From Triglochin maritima (lineage: Eukaryota; Streptophyta; Magnoliopsida; Alismatales; Juncaginaceae): a DNA stretch of 64,000 bases. The stretch spans positions 20,190,501-20,254,500 of the forward strand of contig OY821787.1 of assembly GCA_963682175.1 (NCBI GenBank), read 5' to 3'. Both the position numbers and the translations under genes were made by a program. The notes below the pieces were generated by a model that ran no database searches, was not told where the DNA came from, and worked only from the letters and a program-made list of their open reading frames with translations. Below, piece after piece: positions 21,061 through 32,060 of this stretch (its first letter is position 1; every line of letters starts with the position of its first letter).

Positions 21061-23191
21061 TGAAGGGAATGTGTTCTAAAAGTTTTACTTTAAAATGTCA
21101 ATTATTATGAATTGAATGAGAAATCATTTTGTTCCTTGTTTACGTTATTCGTCTTTTAGAAGTGTTAAGGAAGAGGCTCTTGGTCCTTAACCGTAGAGCT
21201 CTAAAAGATATTTGTTTACATAAAACAAAAGATATTCGCAATCATGCTAATTAACATGGGACATCAATTACCTAGTTAAGATTGTCGTGTTGGTCATAGA
21301 TCACTGTAGCTCTACAAGTGAGTGACAACACGCAAAAGAGGAAAATATTAATTTTGTATACTGAATAGACCTAATAAGTAAAACATTATAAAATTGTGTT
21401 TTCTGTGTCATTAATGTTTTACTGTGTCTTTGGTTCTTCGATATGAGACTTATATCCGATCACTTAAGAATTGCTTAATTAGACTACTGTCTTAAGCTAT
21501 CGATAAGTGTAGTGTAAAGGCATTAGTTGGTTGAGTATGAATTTCGTTGGAGAAGATAGTTAGTCAAAAGATTATCATTGCCCCTCTTAATTGAGTGATG
21601 ATATTAGTGGTCCCCTTCATAAAGCAAAGTTATAATGTGCACAATGTGATTTGAGTTAACTCACATATTTATAACTAGCTTAAAGAGATCAAGAAATGAA
21701 TACTAATAAAAAGATGACACAATACTACTTTGTGTGTATTCTTAATATCATGAGGCAAGGGACGGACACAAGTGGTGCACTCCATCACTAAATGGATCGG
21801 GTTTTGGTAAGAGTGGAATTAAGACATCTAACTAATTGGGAGCTATAATGTGTAGCCAGATACCGCTTATAGCTTGTGATATTAAGCTCTTAATATCACT
21901 GCCAACTTAGTCTAGATCCTCCCATAGGTCACACCGCAAAAACCGGGAAACAAGAAGCTTGATTTTTGGTTCATATAACGTGTCGGGTTTCTTATAGAAA
22001 ATATGACACATGTGGTGAACAAGTAAAATCAATTATGTAGTATATAACATAATTAGAATCGTGATAAATTCATATAAGATGCATATATATTATGGGGTGC
22101 AATAATTTATTATTGCATAGGATAATATATTGCATAAGTTGTGAATTTGCTAAAAACCCCAAAAGTTCAAATTTTGTTGGAACTAAATCCAAAATTTGAA
22201 AAAGGCTGCATCGGGTAAAAGTTTGGTAATCCATTATGGTTCGGTCGACCGAAGGATCTGTGGATCTGTCAACCGAACGTGGAACGAATACTCATAGTTG
22301 ATTGACTGAACTTGACCAAAGTGCCTGGAACTCTGGTACGGTGTACCGAACCAGAAACGGTCGACCGAACAATGTCCAGTTCCGATATTTTCGGTTAACC
22401 GAATTGCACTCCGTCTTAGACGAGAATTCGTCCGATCGGTTAAGGTGAATTTTTCTCCTTAAGAATCGGTCATCCGTCCAATACACGGTAAAACAATCGT
22501 GACATATTCGGTTAACCGAGTGTGACTCGGTAAACCGAACTGCGATCGATTTTCTGCCTTTGATAATTAAGAGATTAATTTGATCAATGGTTAGATTAGC
22601 TCCAAACTTGGTCAAACGTTTTGTGGATGCATATAATGCATTTTGGAATTAGTTTGTGAGAGAATATATTAAGAAAACATGACTTAAGAATAGCCATGCT
22701 TGAGAATAAGATTGGAGCCAATAAATAGGTCCTTATTCTCCTTAATTATGTTTGAAGTTTGCAAAATATTTTCTCTCCTAAATTCACCACAAAAATCAAC
22801 AAAAGTTCTCTTAGTTTTCTAAGTCTTTGGAAGGAGAAATCCCAGAGATTAAGGAGGGGGTTTGTAGGTAGATTCTAAGCTAGTTTGGAGATTGATTGGC
22901 TAGCTCATTTCTCTCCAACCTTGTTTAGGGTTTCGGTGAACACTCGGAGGCATCCGGCGCAACGAGAAGCGCCGATCGTCTTTCTCGACGTCTCTGGAAC
23001 ATCAAGAAGTTTTAGAGAACTTCTAGGTATGAATTTCAGAGTCCCTTGTGTTTGTTTTAATAAGTTTTTGAAACTAGTTATTAAAACAAACCGATACATG
23101 CATGAAATAAATCGTAGAAAATTGTAATTGATCCTTATTATACATAAAAATTTCGAAAATATATATGTATAATTAAACATGAAATCCTACA
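21061..23191 (+). repeat. Angela-like 3' LTR
   Basis: 2,131 bp, TGAAGGG to CCTACA. It matches the 5' LTR throughout. The TATA box is altered (aataaatag near 22720). Confidence 0.92.
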
Positions 23192-23196
23192 ATAGT
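23192..23196. other. Target-site duplication ATAGT (right)
   Basis: Pairs with 13213-13217. Confidence 0.95.
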
Positions 23197-23588
23197 AGGG
23201 TCTAGTCTTTATACATGAGTTCATTTAGCTTCATTCCAATTATTGTCTTGTATGTTTTAATGATGTAGTATTATCTTAATTCATGTGGAGGCAAAGTTGG
23301 ATGTAGTTTTATGAGTTCATGCACTACATGTTGTGAGGAGCTTAATTGAACACACACATCTTTATATTCACATTATTTCTCTACCCCCTATGGGGTTTAG
23401 TTTTTATTGCTTATATTTCATTTCCTTTTGCATTCTAGTGTAGTTTAGTGTAATCAATCTTTGTCTCCATTTTTTTACCAGTTGCCTTCGCACAAACCAA
23501 ACGTCGACACACCTCCCAGTGGACGACCTATATTTGTCACCGCTTCAATGCGGCCGTGCACTTGCGGTTTAAATAAAACGATCAATCA

Positions 23589-25000
23589 TCCATCTTCCTC
23601 TTGAAAACCCATTTATTTTGAATGGCCTTTTTCCGTTGAGGAAGGTCAACCAAGTTCCACACTTGATTATCATACATGGATTCTATTTTGGATTCCATGG
23701 CTTTAAACTATAGTTTGGAGTCCTTCTTTCCATTGCTTCTTGAAAGGTCGAGGGATCATTGGTATCTAGTACCATGATCTCATGAAGTCCCAAATACATA
23801 TCGGGTTTCTTACTTTCGCTCGTTGACCTTCTAAGTTCTTTTGGTTCTACGTGTACTTCTCGAACTTCTTCCACAATTTCTTGTGGAATCGGTTCGTGTT
23901 CGATTCTCGAACGTACACTAGGTGGGGAAGATTGAGTTTCTCTCACAATTTCTTGTGAGGGTCTCTCACTCACACTCCCACTAACCAAAGGAACCTCGGT
24001 TGGGCCTTCATGATCTTGAATATCATCATTCATATCTTGATCTTGTAGAGTATCTTGACTCTCCTCAAGCACAACTCTACTCCCACTACTTTTTATTCTT
24101 TCCAGAAATTCGTTTTCTAGATATACGGCATCCCTCACTACAATCACGCGATTGGAGGTGATATGCAAAAAGTAGTATCCTCTTGTCTCACGAGGATAAC
24201 CTATGAAGAAGCACTTATCCGATTTTCGTTGAAGTTTGGTCGACATGAATCTCTTGACGTAGGCCTCACAACCCCAAATCTGGAGAAAATTGAGCTTATG
24301 TGTTTTACCACTCCATAGCCCGTAAGGCGTTTTCTCTACGGATTTGGATGGAACATTATTTAGTCTGTAAGCCGCAGCTTCTAGTGCATAACTCCAAAAG
24401 TAAAGCGGCAATTCAATTTGACTCATCATTGATCGAACCATGTCGAGTAATATCCTATTCCTCCTTTTGGATACCCCATTCCACTGAGGTGTACCGGGAG
24501 GGGTGAGTTGTGGTACAATACCACACTCCTTTAGGAATGAGTCAAATTCGGTACTTAAGTACTCACCTCCACGATCCGTTCATAGAGATTTGATTTTCTT
24601 GTTGAGTTGGTTCTCTACTTCATTCTTGAATTCCTTGAACTTGTAAAAGGATTCACTTTTGTTTCTCATTAGATAAATATAGCCATAATGACTATAGTCA
24701 TCTGTGAACGTAATGAAGTACCTAAAACCGTCTCTTGCACTAGTACTCATCGGACCACATACATCAGAATGTATCAAATCCAACAAGTCATTCGCTCTCG
24801 GTCCTTTCTTCTTGAAAGGCCTCTTGGTCATTTTTCCCATTAGGCAAGGTTCGCACGTCTCCAATGATTTAAAATCAAGTTGACCAATAAGGTTAGCTTC
24901 TTGCAATTTCTTTATGGGTTTTTCATTTATGTGACCAAGACGATAGTGCCACAAGAGTGTATCGTTCACGTGAGTAGTTTTAAGTCTTTTGTTATTGATG
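23589..25000 (-). pseudogene. Reverse Angela-like integrase, truncated at RT start
   Basis: Minus-strand integrase related to 18199-19539. The frame is interrupted where CGA became TGA just before the TDRGGEY motif (about 24580). The catalytic glutamate of D,D-35-E is replaced by lysine (AAA at 24466-24468, GVSKRRN against GVSERRN in the forward copy). A frame change follows near 23710. The sequence stops at 23589, at a point equal to 19559 of the forward copy, exactly where the Athila-type LTR ends. Confidence 0.88.
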
Positions 25001-26282
25001 TTTAAGATTGGTTTATTATTCAATTCAAGCAAATAGAGATCATTCCTCACGAATGCATTTGCATAGAAAATACCATTCTTCGATATAGACAAGCAAGAAT
25101 TTGATATATTTATATTAAAAATATCCATATCCAAACATGATACAGAAATAATGTTCTTGCTAATCGAAGGCACATAATAAACTTTCTTTAAACATAAATT
25201 TAAACCACTAGATAATTGAAGCTCCACAGAACCTTGTGCAATCGCAGCAACGCTTGCACCATTTCCGACCTTCAAAATCATTTCGTTCTTCACGAGTTCC
25301 TTCCTATCCTTTAGTAGCTGCACATTAGAAATTATGGGAGCACAACATCCGGTATCAATTACCCAATCATGGACAGAGGTGGCTTAATTTATCTCAATAA
25401 CAAATATACCTTTGGTCTTTTTGGGGCGCTCACGTTCAATCACTCCATTGTCAAGGTCTTCCTTGTACTTGGGCAATTTGGCCGGATGTGTCCCTTTTCA
25501 CCGCAGTGAAAGCACTCCGTGTTGGTAGTCGGAGATTTCAATGATTTCCCCTTTGAGGCACTCCCATGAGCACCTCCTACTTCCTTGCTCTTGATTTACG
25601 TATTCTTGGTGTATTTGCCTTTACCTTGGTGATCTTCTTGATCCCTCCATGGACGGCTAGGACGTGTTTGTCCCGACCCTTGCCCATGTCAACTTCAGCC
25701 ATTTTGAGAGCGTTGTGATGTTCCTCAAGACTCACCCCTTTCTCACGCACATGATAGTGCATAATGAAGTCCTTGTAGGACGGGCTAGAGAGCCAAGAAT
25801 CAAATCTTCCACAATGTCATTGGGCATCGGGGAAGAGAGAGCTTCAAGAACTTCTCAAGGTATCCTTGCATCGTGAGAAAATGAATGGATACCGTTGTTC
25901 CCTCCGCCATGTGACACCTTGTGAGTGAGATGGTGGTCTTATAGCGCTCTTTTCTAGCACTATCCATGAACATCTTTGTTAAAGCTTCCATGGTCGTCTT
26001 GGGTTTTGAATCCAAGTATTTCGCTTGAAGCGAGTCACCCATGGAGGCCAACATTAGACCGTGAACTTGGTTCTCTTGGTCTTCCCACTTGGATTTTGCC
26101 TCTCTCTCGCTATCGGTTGCCTTCTAATTTAATTTTGGGATTTCACCATCCAAAATATGAGATAGTTTCTCAAACTTAAGCACGATATTGAGCTTAAGTT
26201 TCCAGCTTATCAAGTTTGAGTCATCATTTGTCAAAGGATGTTTTTCAATCATAGATCGCACAATAGGTTGAATATTCGTCAT
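25001..26282 (-). pseudogene. Reverse Angela-like gag and protease, broken
   Basis: Gag begins at the ATG 26280-26282 (MTNIQPIVRS). It stops early near 26124, then continues with frame changes near 25800 and 25580. The zinc knuckle CFHCGEKGHIRPNC is preserved at about 25473-25514. The protease motif reads DTG near 25355, the canonical form that the forward copy has lost. A stop lies near 25385. The pre-integrase region (25323 down to 24960) is open. Confidence 0.88.
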
Positions 26283-27762
26283 TTCTACGTAATAAATTAT
26301 ATGTGATTTAATGTCAATTTTATGTTTTAAAAAACAATACCACAAATTAAAAAAATTGTCCATAAATGAAGCAATCCATGATCCTATCAATTATAATATA
26401 AACTAGCTAAGGGCTATTAGATATATTATAAAATCAAGGTAAGAAAACATTTTCTAATCATAACCATTTCGAAATATCACAACATTTCCATTTTCAAACT
26501 CTTATGACTCTTTTCGTTTTAATTAAGAGGGAATTTGACCGATCCTCGTAAGAAAAACTCTTTTTCTCAAAACCGAGCTAGGGCTCCGGGTCTTTTTAAG
26601 AAAACTTATTTCATTTGATACGAGATACGTTTATCCATTGTAATGACAAACAAATATACTCGGTGTCCACTAAGGGTGAATCACACCTCGTATATCTATT
26701 CGTGGCACAACAATAGACAACCTTATATCTCCCACTATTCCCATAGATGGAGGAAGCTATCTCCCGCTAAGGGCGAGCAGAATATCCCTCGATCGATGAC
26801 TGCTAGTGGATGAAATAAGAAAGAACGATACTCTTAATTTTTAATTGGACAATTTAAATATTAATATGTGATTTTAGAATTTAGGTGATCATGCATATTT
26901 ATCATCTATACACATCCACACATTCATCCACGCAATCACATATATATCAAGCACACAAACATAAATAAATCCATTCACACACACATTGTGTGAGTTTATA
27001 TGTTCCCACATCCTTGATCCTTGATCCTCGATCATTGCGCTTCTTCAGCGTCTTCCTCTTGCACCGTGGATGTTGATATTGCAAAAATATAAACATGCAT
27101 CTCTCAATTTTGAAAATTGTCTAGTGCAAGTCCTATGTAAAAATCCTCTCATATGCATGCATATACATAAAAATAGAAAATTGACTTTTACATGTACATA
27201 AGCCCCTGTGATTGAATAATAACAACATACACATTCATTCATTCATTCAGACATGGCTTCAACGGAACATATAAACTCACATATCCCTGCATAAGAGAAT
27301 TCGAGCAACGCATGTACATATACTATATATTACTCGATTTAGTTTATCATGCATCTCTAAATCAAACAATTCTAAAATCATTTGAAATCCATTAAAAATG
27401 ATATTATGCATCCATAGTTCATAAAATATTTGAACCGTTGTTTATCCAATTTCCCAAAATAAAAAATTTAAAGAAAGATAAACATAAACATTTTTCCGTT
27501 TTGTTGATTCCTTATAAAATAATCATTTAATTAAAAACGAAAATTCCATAAATTAGACATCAGTCTAAATTTTAATTCTAACATTCACATGATGTGTTTC
27601 AAAAGATTTAAAACTATCAAAAGAATCAATTAGAATTAAATCAACAAAACTATCGAAAAACTCGAAAAAGACATAGAACATGAATTGTTTCGATTGTAGA
27701 TGGTAAACTAAAATTAATTATATAGTATAATTATTGAAAATATGAACTAAAATCTCTGATAC
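26283..27762 (-). other. Reverse Angela-like leader
   Basis: Non-coding, matching 15367-16863 in reverse. Includes the reverse of the AGTGGGAGAT motif (about 26730) and the GATC-rich stretch (about 27010-27040). No gene. Confidence 0.75.
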
Positions 27763-27774
27763 CACTGTAGGATT
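27763..27774 (-). other. Primer-binding site, initiator tRNA-Met type
   Basis: The reverse strand reads TGGTATCAGAGA; the first 11 bases match the canonical site. One base separates it from the LTR. Confidence 0.88.
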
Positions 27775-27775
27775 T

Positions 27776-29157
27776 CGTGTCCCTATGTATATATATATTT
27801 TATAAAATTTAGTACAACATACAAGATCGATTTTCATATTTTCAACAATTTATATGTACATTACTTTGTGTTTATTCTAATAACACGCAACCCTACATTT
27901 ATTAAAATAAATCACAAACGTAGAATCATACCTAAAGGTTCTCTAAAACCTTTTTGAAGATCCGGAGTCGCGTTGCCCGTTGAATTGTCCACGGATTTGC
28001 CTCTGAGTGTTCACCAAACTCTAAACAAGATTAGAGAGAAATGAGCTAGCCAATCAATCTCTAACAAGGTTTAGAATCTAGCTAATAACCCCTCTTTAAG
28101 CTCCTGAGATTCTTATCTCTAAAACTTAAATTTACTAACAGATTTTCATGGTAATTAGGGAGAAATTAATGAGAGAAAGATTTTTGCATTATTAAACAAG
28201 TAGGAGTAGGGGTCCACTTATAGTCTCGCAAAACATCCTTATCAAGAGCTATTATTTAGCCATGATTCTTGTTTATTCTCTCCTAAAATTAATCTTTAAT
28301 TTCCACATAAGCACCCACAAAAAACGTTTTAATTAAATCTGGAATTAATCTATCCATGATTTAATTAATCTCTTAAAAATTCAGGCAGAATCGTTCTTGT
28401 TCGGTCGACCAAGAATAATTCGGTTAACCGACCCGTTCGGTTATAACACGTGTTCGGTGCACCATGAGCTAGACAGTCGACCGAATCCGTATGAGAAAAA
28501 TTCCCTGGAAGAATTCAGACGAACCACGTCTTTTACTCGGTCTACTGTTGACCCACCAGGGACATAGTCATCGGATGACCGTGTCACCTTCGGTCAAGGG
28601 GCCCACTAATATCATCACTCAATTAAGAGGGGCAATCATAATCGTTTGACTAGCTATCTTTACCAGCACAAGTCATGCTCAACCAACTATTGCCTTTATC
28701 ACTACACTCATTGATAGCTTTTGACAATAATCAAATTAAGCACTTCTTGAGTGAAAAGATATAAGTCTCATATCTTAGGATCCAAGACACAGTAAAACAT
28801 TAATGACACGAAACACAATTCCATAATGTTTTACTTGTTAGGTCTATTAAATATATAAAAGTAATCTTTTCCTCTTTTATATACTCGTGTCGTCAATTGT
28901 TTGTAGAGCTACAACAATCGATGACCAACACGACAATCTTATCTCGGTAATTAATGTTCCATGTTAATTACCATGATTGTGAATAACTTTTGATTTATTT
29001 AAACCATTCTCTTTTAGAGCTCTACGGTTAAGGACGAAGCGCCTCTTCCTTAACACTTCTAAAAGATGAATACCATAATCAAGGAACAAAATGTTTGCAC
29101 ATTCAATTCATAATAATTGACATATAAAAGTAAAACTTTTAGAACACATTCCTTTCA
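27776..29157 (-). repeat. Reverse Angela-like 5' LTR with internal deletion
   Basis: 1,382 bp against about 2.1 kb for the family. At about 28597 the sequence jumps from a CGGT motif ('caccttcggtca') directly to 'ggggcccactaatatc', losing the rest of the motif cluster. Ends TGTAGG and TTTCA are intact. Confidence 0.88.
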
Positions 29158-29162
29158 CTCGG
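29158..29162. other. Target-site duplication CTCGG (right)
   Basis: Pairs with 3376-3380. Confidence 0.9.
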
Positions 29163-29287
29163 GGAGCTTGCCAGAGAGGAAGTAGGCGGGTGGCCGAACA
29201 TCTATAAAAATCACCTCACGTTCACTTGTGGTTTGCTTATTTTCTACTTGTATTATTTATATTTTCTACTTGTGGCATAAACTTTAA
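29163..29287 (+). repeat. End of the SIRE-like 5' LTR
   Basis: Continues the LTR interrupted at 3380. 'tctacttgtattattta' and 'ttttctacttgtgg' look like a small local duplication. A primer-binding site (TGGTATCAGAGC type) is not recognisable, so the LTR tip and leader appear deleted. Confidence 0.55.
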
Positions 29288-30562
29288 ATGCATCATGAGG
29301 GAGTCAGTAAAACTAAAGAAACAAGAATTAGTCTCCACATGCATAAATATCAAATGTTCACTATGCAACGTGGTGAGAAGATAGGTGAGATGAATACTCG
29401 CTTCACTGATATTACTAACTCTCTCAATGTTCTTGGAAGAATTTTCAGTGAGGGAGACATGGCTAGAAAGTTCCTTTGGTTGCTCGACAACGAATGGGAA
29501 GACAAGGTCGTTGCCATTGAGGAAGCACATGACATTCCCCCAACAAATGATGGAGGACTTAATTGGAACTCATGGCTTATGAATTCCAAATGAGTTATCG
29601 AAAGGGGAAAGAAGCCTCCAAGAAGAACCTAATCTTGGCTTGGCATGCAAATCTGATGAACCAAGGAGAAGAGAGGAGAATATGGATATTGAGGTCCTTG
29701 TCAAAGACTTCTTCAAGTTCCTCAGGAAAGATAAGGTAGAAATGAAAGAAAGAAGAGTAAGAAGAAGTGAGAAGAAGAAAAAAGAAAAGGAGAAGGAGAA
29801 GAATGAAAATGAGAGAAGGGAGAGAAGGAGACGGAAAATCACAAGGCAACATGGGATGACTCTTTATCATCATCTTCATCATCGTCATCTCTACACAGTA
29901 GAAGAGAAGTTGCCCACACTTGCTTCATGGCCATCGCAGATGAACAAAGTGAGGTAGACTCTAACTCTTGTTCTAGTAGATCTAACTCTTGCTCAACTAC
30001 ATCATATTTTAGTGATAGCTCATGCACTAAACATGATTCATATACTTTTGATGAGCTTCAAATTGCATTTCATGATTTGGTTGCACAATATGAGATCAGT
30101 TGTGATAAGAAAAGAATGCTAGAAAGCTTATCAATGATCTCCAATGCCAAATTGCAACTATCATGAATGAGAAGAACGAGGTGAATGCTAGACATGAAAC
30201 AAATGCATTAGAACTTCGTAGTCTAAAAGCAACATCTATTGATGTTGACCAATTAGAACTTAAGGCATGTAATGATTAATTAAGAAAAGATATAGAAAAT
30301 CTCACAAATGGAACTAAGATGCTTGACATGCTTTTAGGCAGTCAAGAGAATCACTAGATAGACATGGTTTAGGATATAATGCTTTACATGTTAAAAACCA
30401 TGTAATTCATACTACTTTATATGGAAAACATTTTGTTGTCAATCAAAGTTCCTCAAGTGTATTGGCTCCCAAAACGAAAATGGTTTGGGTTTCGAAGGCT
30501 AACATTCAAGGACCCAAAGTTATTTGGGTACCTAAATCTACACTTGTAGGTACTTAGAAGAT
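29288..30562 (+). pseudogene. SIRE-like gag remnant
   Basis: 29288-29593 is an open frame with a UBN2-type gag segment (MNTRFTDITNSLNVLG, VVAIEEAHD). It starts in mid-domain, so the gag N-terminus is missing. A frameshift leads to a lysine/glutamate-rich stretch (29740-29840). A further open part at 29927-30166 has MAIADEQSEVDSNS and SYTFDELQIAFHDL, as found upstream of protease in SIRE-type gag. A final part near 30480-30560 reads KANIQGPKVIWVPKSTLVGT. No protease or later enzyme follows. The product would have been a structural particle protein. Confidence 0.65.
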
Positions 30563-31090
30563 GAGAGATCGGTAGTAACCGGCAAAAGCTTGCAAAATTG
30601 AGTTCCAAGCCGGTTGCACTATCTAAAGGAGGATGGAACCAAAACCATGAGGGATGCAAGTTGGGTAACATTGTTAGTCCTCCTAATCATATAGATTTGG
30701 TTCCAATATGAAATTGAATGCTAAATTGCCATATCAGTCACTTCATTCATTGATCAAGTAGGATGGGCTTAATGTACATCATTAAGGGGAGTAAAATGAC
30801 AATTAAGCCTAATTGATAGACCTATTCATATTGATAGGGGAACTTATTGAATATCTTAATCTCGTAAGTAATGAATTGCAAAATTATGGGGGAGGAAATT
30901 CATTACACTAGACGTCTCATCATCACAATATTCTAAATTCGATTGATGTCAAAGAAGGAGAGGAAACGTTGAATTGAAATAATTGAACTAAAACTATGCA
31001 CATTCATAGGGGGAGCATCATATATTCATACTTTACAAATTTATATTTCAATTATTAAGATATAGGTTGTCATCATAAAAAATGGGAGAT
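30563..31090 (+). other. SIRE-like 3' untranslated region
   Basis: AT-rich with several short purine tracts (aaggggagtaaa, tgggggaggaaa, agggggagcatc). The last tract, aaaaatgggagat at 31078-31090, directly precedes the LTR and is the likely polypurine tract. No coding sequence seen. Confidence 0.6.
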
Positions 31091-32060
31091 TGTTTTGACG
31101 ATTTCTCTAACATAATCGTAATCATAATCAAATGTAGAGTAGCACACATTATGCATAGAACATATATTGTATTGTGCGAACATCTACAGGTGATCAAGAC
31201 TCAAGGAAGAACGAAATGAAGTCAAGACATGTAATCAAGTTACATTAAGACATGTAATTTTACCTTTTATTAGAGTCTTAGGAACTTATGTAAACATGGG
31301 CATACAAGAGTTAAAATCTATTCACATACACACTGGGCTCCTTGTACAAGTGCCACACAAAATGTCAGATCAATTGGACTTCAATAGGTCACCCAAACTT
31401 AGGTAGGAAATCCACGTAAACTAAACTTCTTCTTGTCTGTGCAGAACGATCGACCGAAACAAGTTTTCCGTTCGTCTGTTTCTAATAGTTAACGAATTTA
31501 CAAATAGTGACTTTACCTAACTCCACCGGTCGACCAATTTCACCTTCTCGGTGGACCATGTGACATATTTTTGTTTGGTTGTTTTTCTTATCGTATTATA
31601 CAATGGTCATATTCGTATAAATCTACCATAACTCCTAAACACATTTGGCCACCCATCGAACAATGCCTTCCTTGCGGTCAACCAGATGAAGACATTATTT
31701 TCTACCAAAAGCATATGTTCTTTTCGGTCGAACGTAATGTACCATATTCTTGTGTTCGACCGTTTCACCTTTACCTGGTCGAAACCCTCTAATCGGTCAA
31801 CCACCCCACATTTGGTTTGATCGATGACTTAAGCTTAAGTGGGCTCGAATGTTTCCTTATTCTCAAGGAAACGGTCAACTGTTTATCCCGTACCGATTGA
31901 CCGTTGTAGGACAGATTTGCAGATCTTAGAATTATGTTTTGTGTATCTTACGCAAACTTCAAACAAATCTTCCCCAATGGCTAGAAATCTTTGGAATATT
32001 ATAAATAGAGGTTCACACACCATATTTACACAACTCTCCCACTCCAAACTCATACAAACA
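31091..32060 (+). repeat. SIRE-like 3' LTR, truncated at right
   Basis: Starts tgttttgacgatt. Contains many ggtcgacc/ggtcaacc-type motifs (31440-31900) and TATAAATAG at 32000-32008. It follows the 5' LTR to 'caaacact' at about 32060 and then diverges. Confidence 0.8.

Larger units (their letters stand above)
13218..23191 (+). mobile_element. Forward Angela-like Copia element, complete in structure
   Basis: A 9,974-bp element with LTRs 13218-15353 and 21061-23191, primer site 15355-15366, gag-pol remnants 16864-20898, polypurine tract before 21061 and target duplication ATAGT. Domain order gag-protease-integrase-RT-RNase H defines Copia. The roughly 2.1 kb LTRs and the integrase and gag motifs suggest the Angela/Tork group. 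Four in-frame stops make it non-functional. It is the youngest insertion of the nest. By eye the LTRs differ by a few per cent in their first 350 bases, including a 6-bp indel. Confidence 0.92.
4833..23588 (+). mobile_element. Athila-type Gypsy element lacking RT, RNase H and integrase
   Basis: The element has a 5' LTR (4833-6406), a tRNA-Asp-type primer site (6413-6430), a long leader, a broken gag, a broken protease, a 30-bp repeat array, a 1.7 kb 3' UTR, a purine tract (12028-12042) and a 3' LTR (12043-23588) split by another element. Without that insertion the unit is about 8.8 kb. All of pol after protease is missing, so it could only move with help from another element. The primer site and the DLGAS-type protease with the long gag-protease linker fit the Athila lineage. 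The flanks carry no matching 5-bp duplication; see the left-border deletion. Confidence 0.85.
12043..23588 (+). repeat. Athila-type 3' LTR, split by an Angela-like element
   Basis: 12043-13217 matches the first part of the 5' LTR; 23197-23588 matches the rest, joined at 'catagt|agggtctag' as in the uninterrupted copy near 6010. It ends ...gatcaatca at 23588. The sequence between is a complete Copia insertion with its own target duplication. Confidence 0.9.
3381..29157 (-). mobile_element. Reverse Angela-like Copia element, split and partly deleted
   Basis: The element begins TGTAGG (3381), ends TTTCA (29157) and is flanked by CTCGG on both sides, which is direct evidence for one retrotransposon insertion. 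Reading right to left it has a 5' LTR (27776-29157), an initiator-Met primer site (27763-27774), a leader, gag, protease, integrase and the very start of reverse transcriptase (to 23589), then, beyond the inserted Athila-type element, the 3' LTR (3381-4832). By comparison with the forward copy, about 1.5 kb of RT/RNase H and about 0.7 kb of LTR are missing at the Athila left border. Confidence 0.9.
2398..32060 (+). mobile_element. SIRE/Maximus-like Copia element, internally deleted, outermost of the nest
   Basis: The outer element has a 5' LTR starting at 2398 (tgttttgatgattt), a short interior with gag-like remnants at 29288-30562 and a 3' LTR starting at 31091 (tgttttgacgattt). The LTRs share long blocks such as 'aatgtagagtagcacacatt'. 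The 5' LTR is interrupted at 3380/29158 by a 25.8 kb nested insertion. Protease, integrase, reverse transcriptase and RNase H are absent, and the primer-binding site is not recognisable. The gag fragment and an IWVPK-type motif suggest the SIRE/Maximus lineage. The 3' LTR stops abruptly at about 32060, so the right end and its target duplication are missing. Confidence 0.75.

Noticed and set aside
29570..29888. Minus-strand frames rich in Phe, Ser and Leu, as a membrane protein
   Set aside because: Antisense shadow of the Lys/Glu-rich gag stretch.
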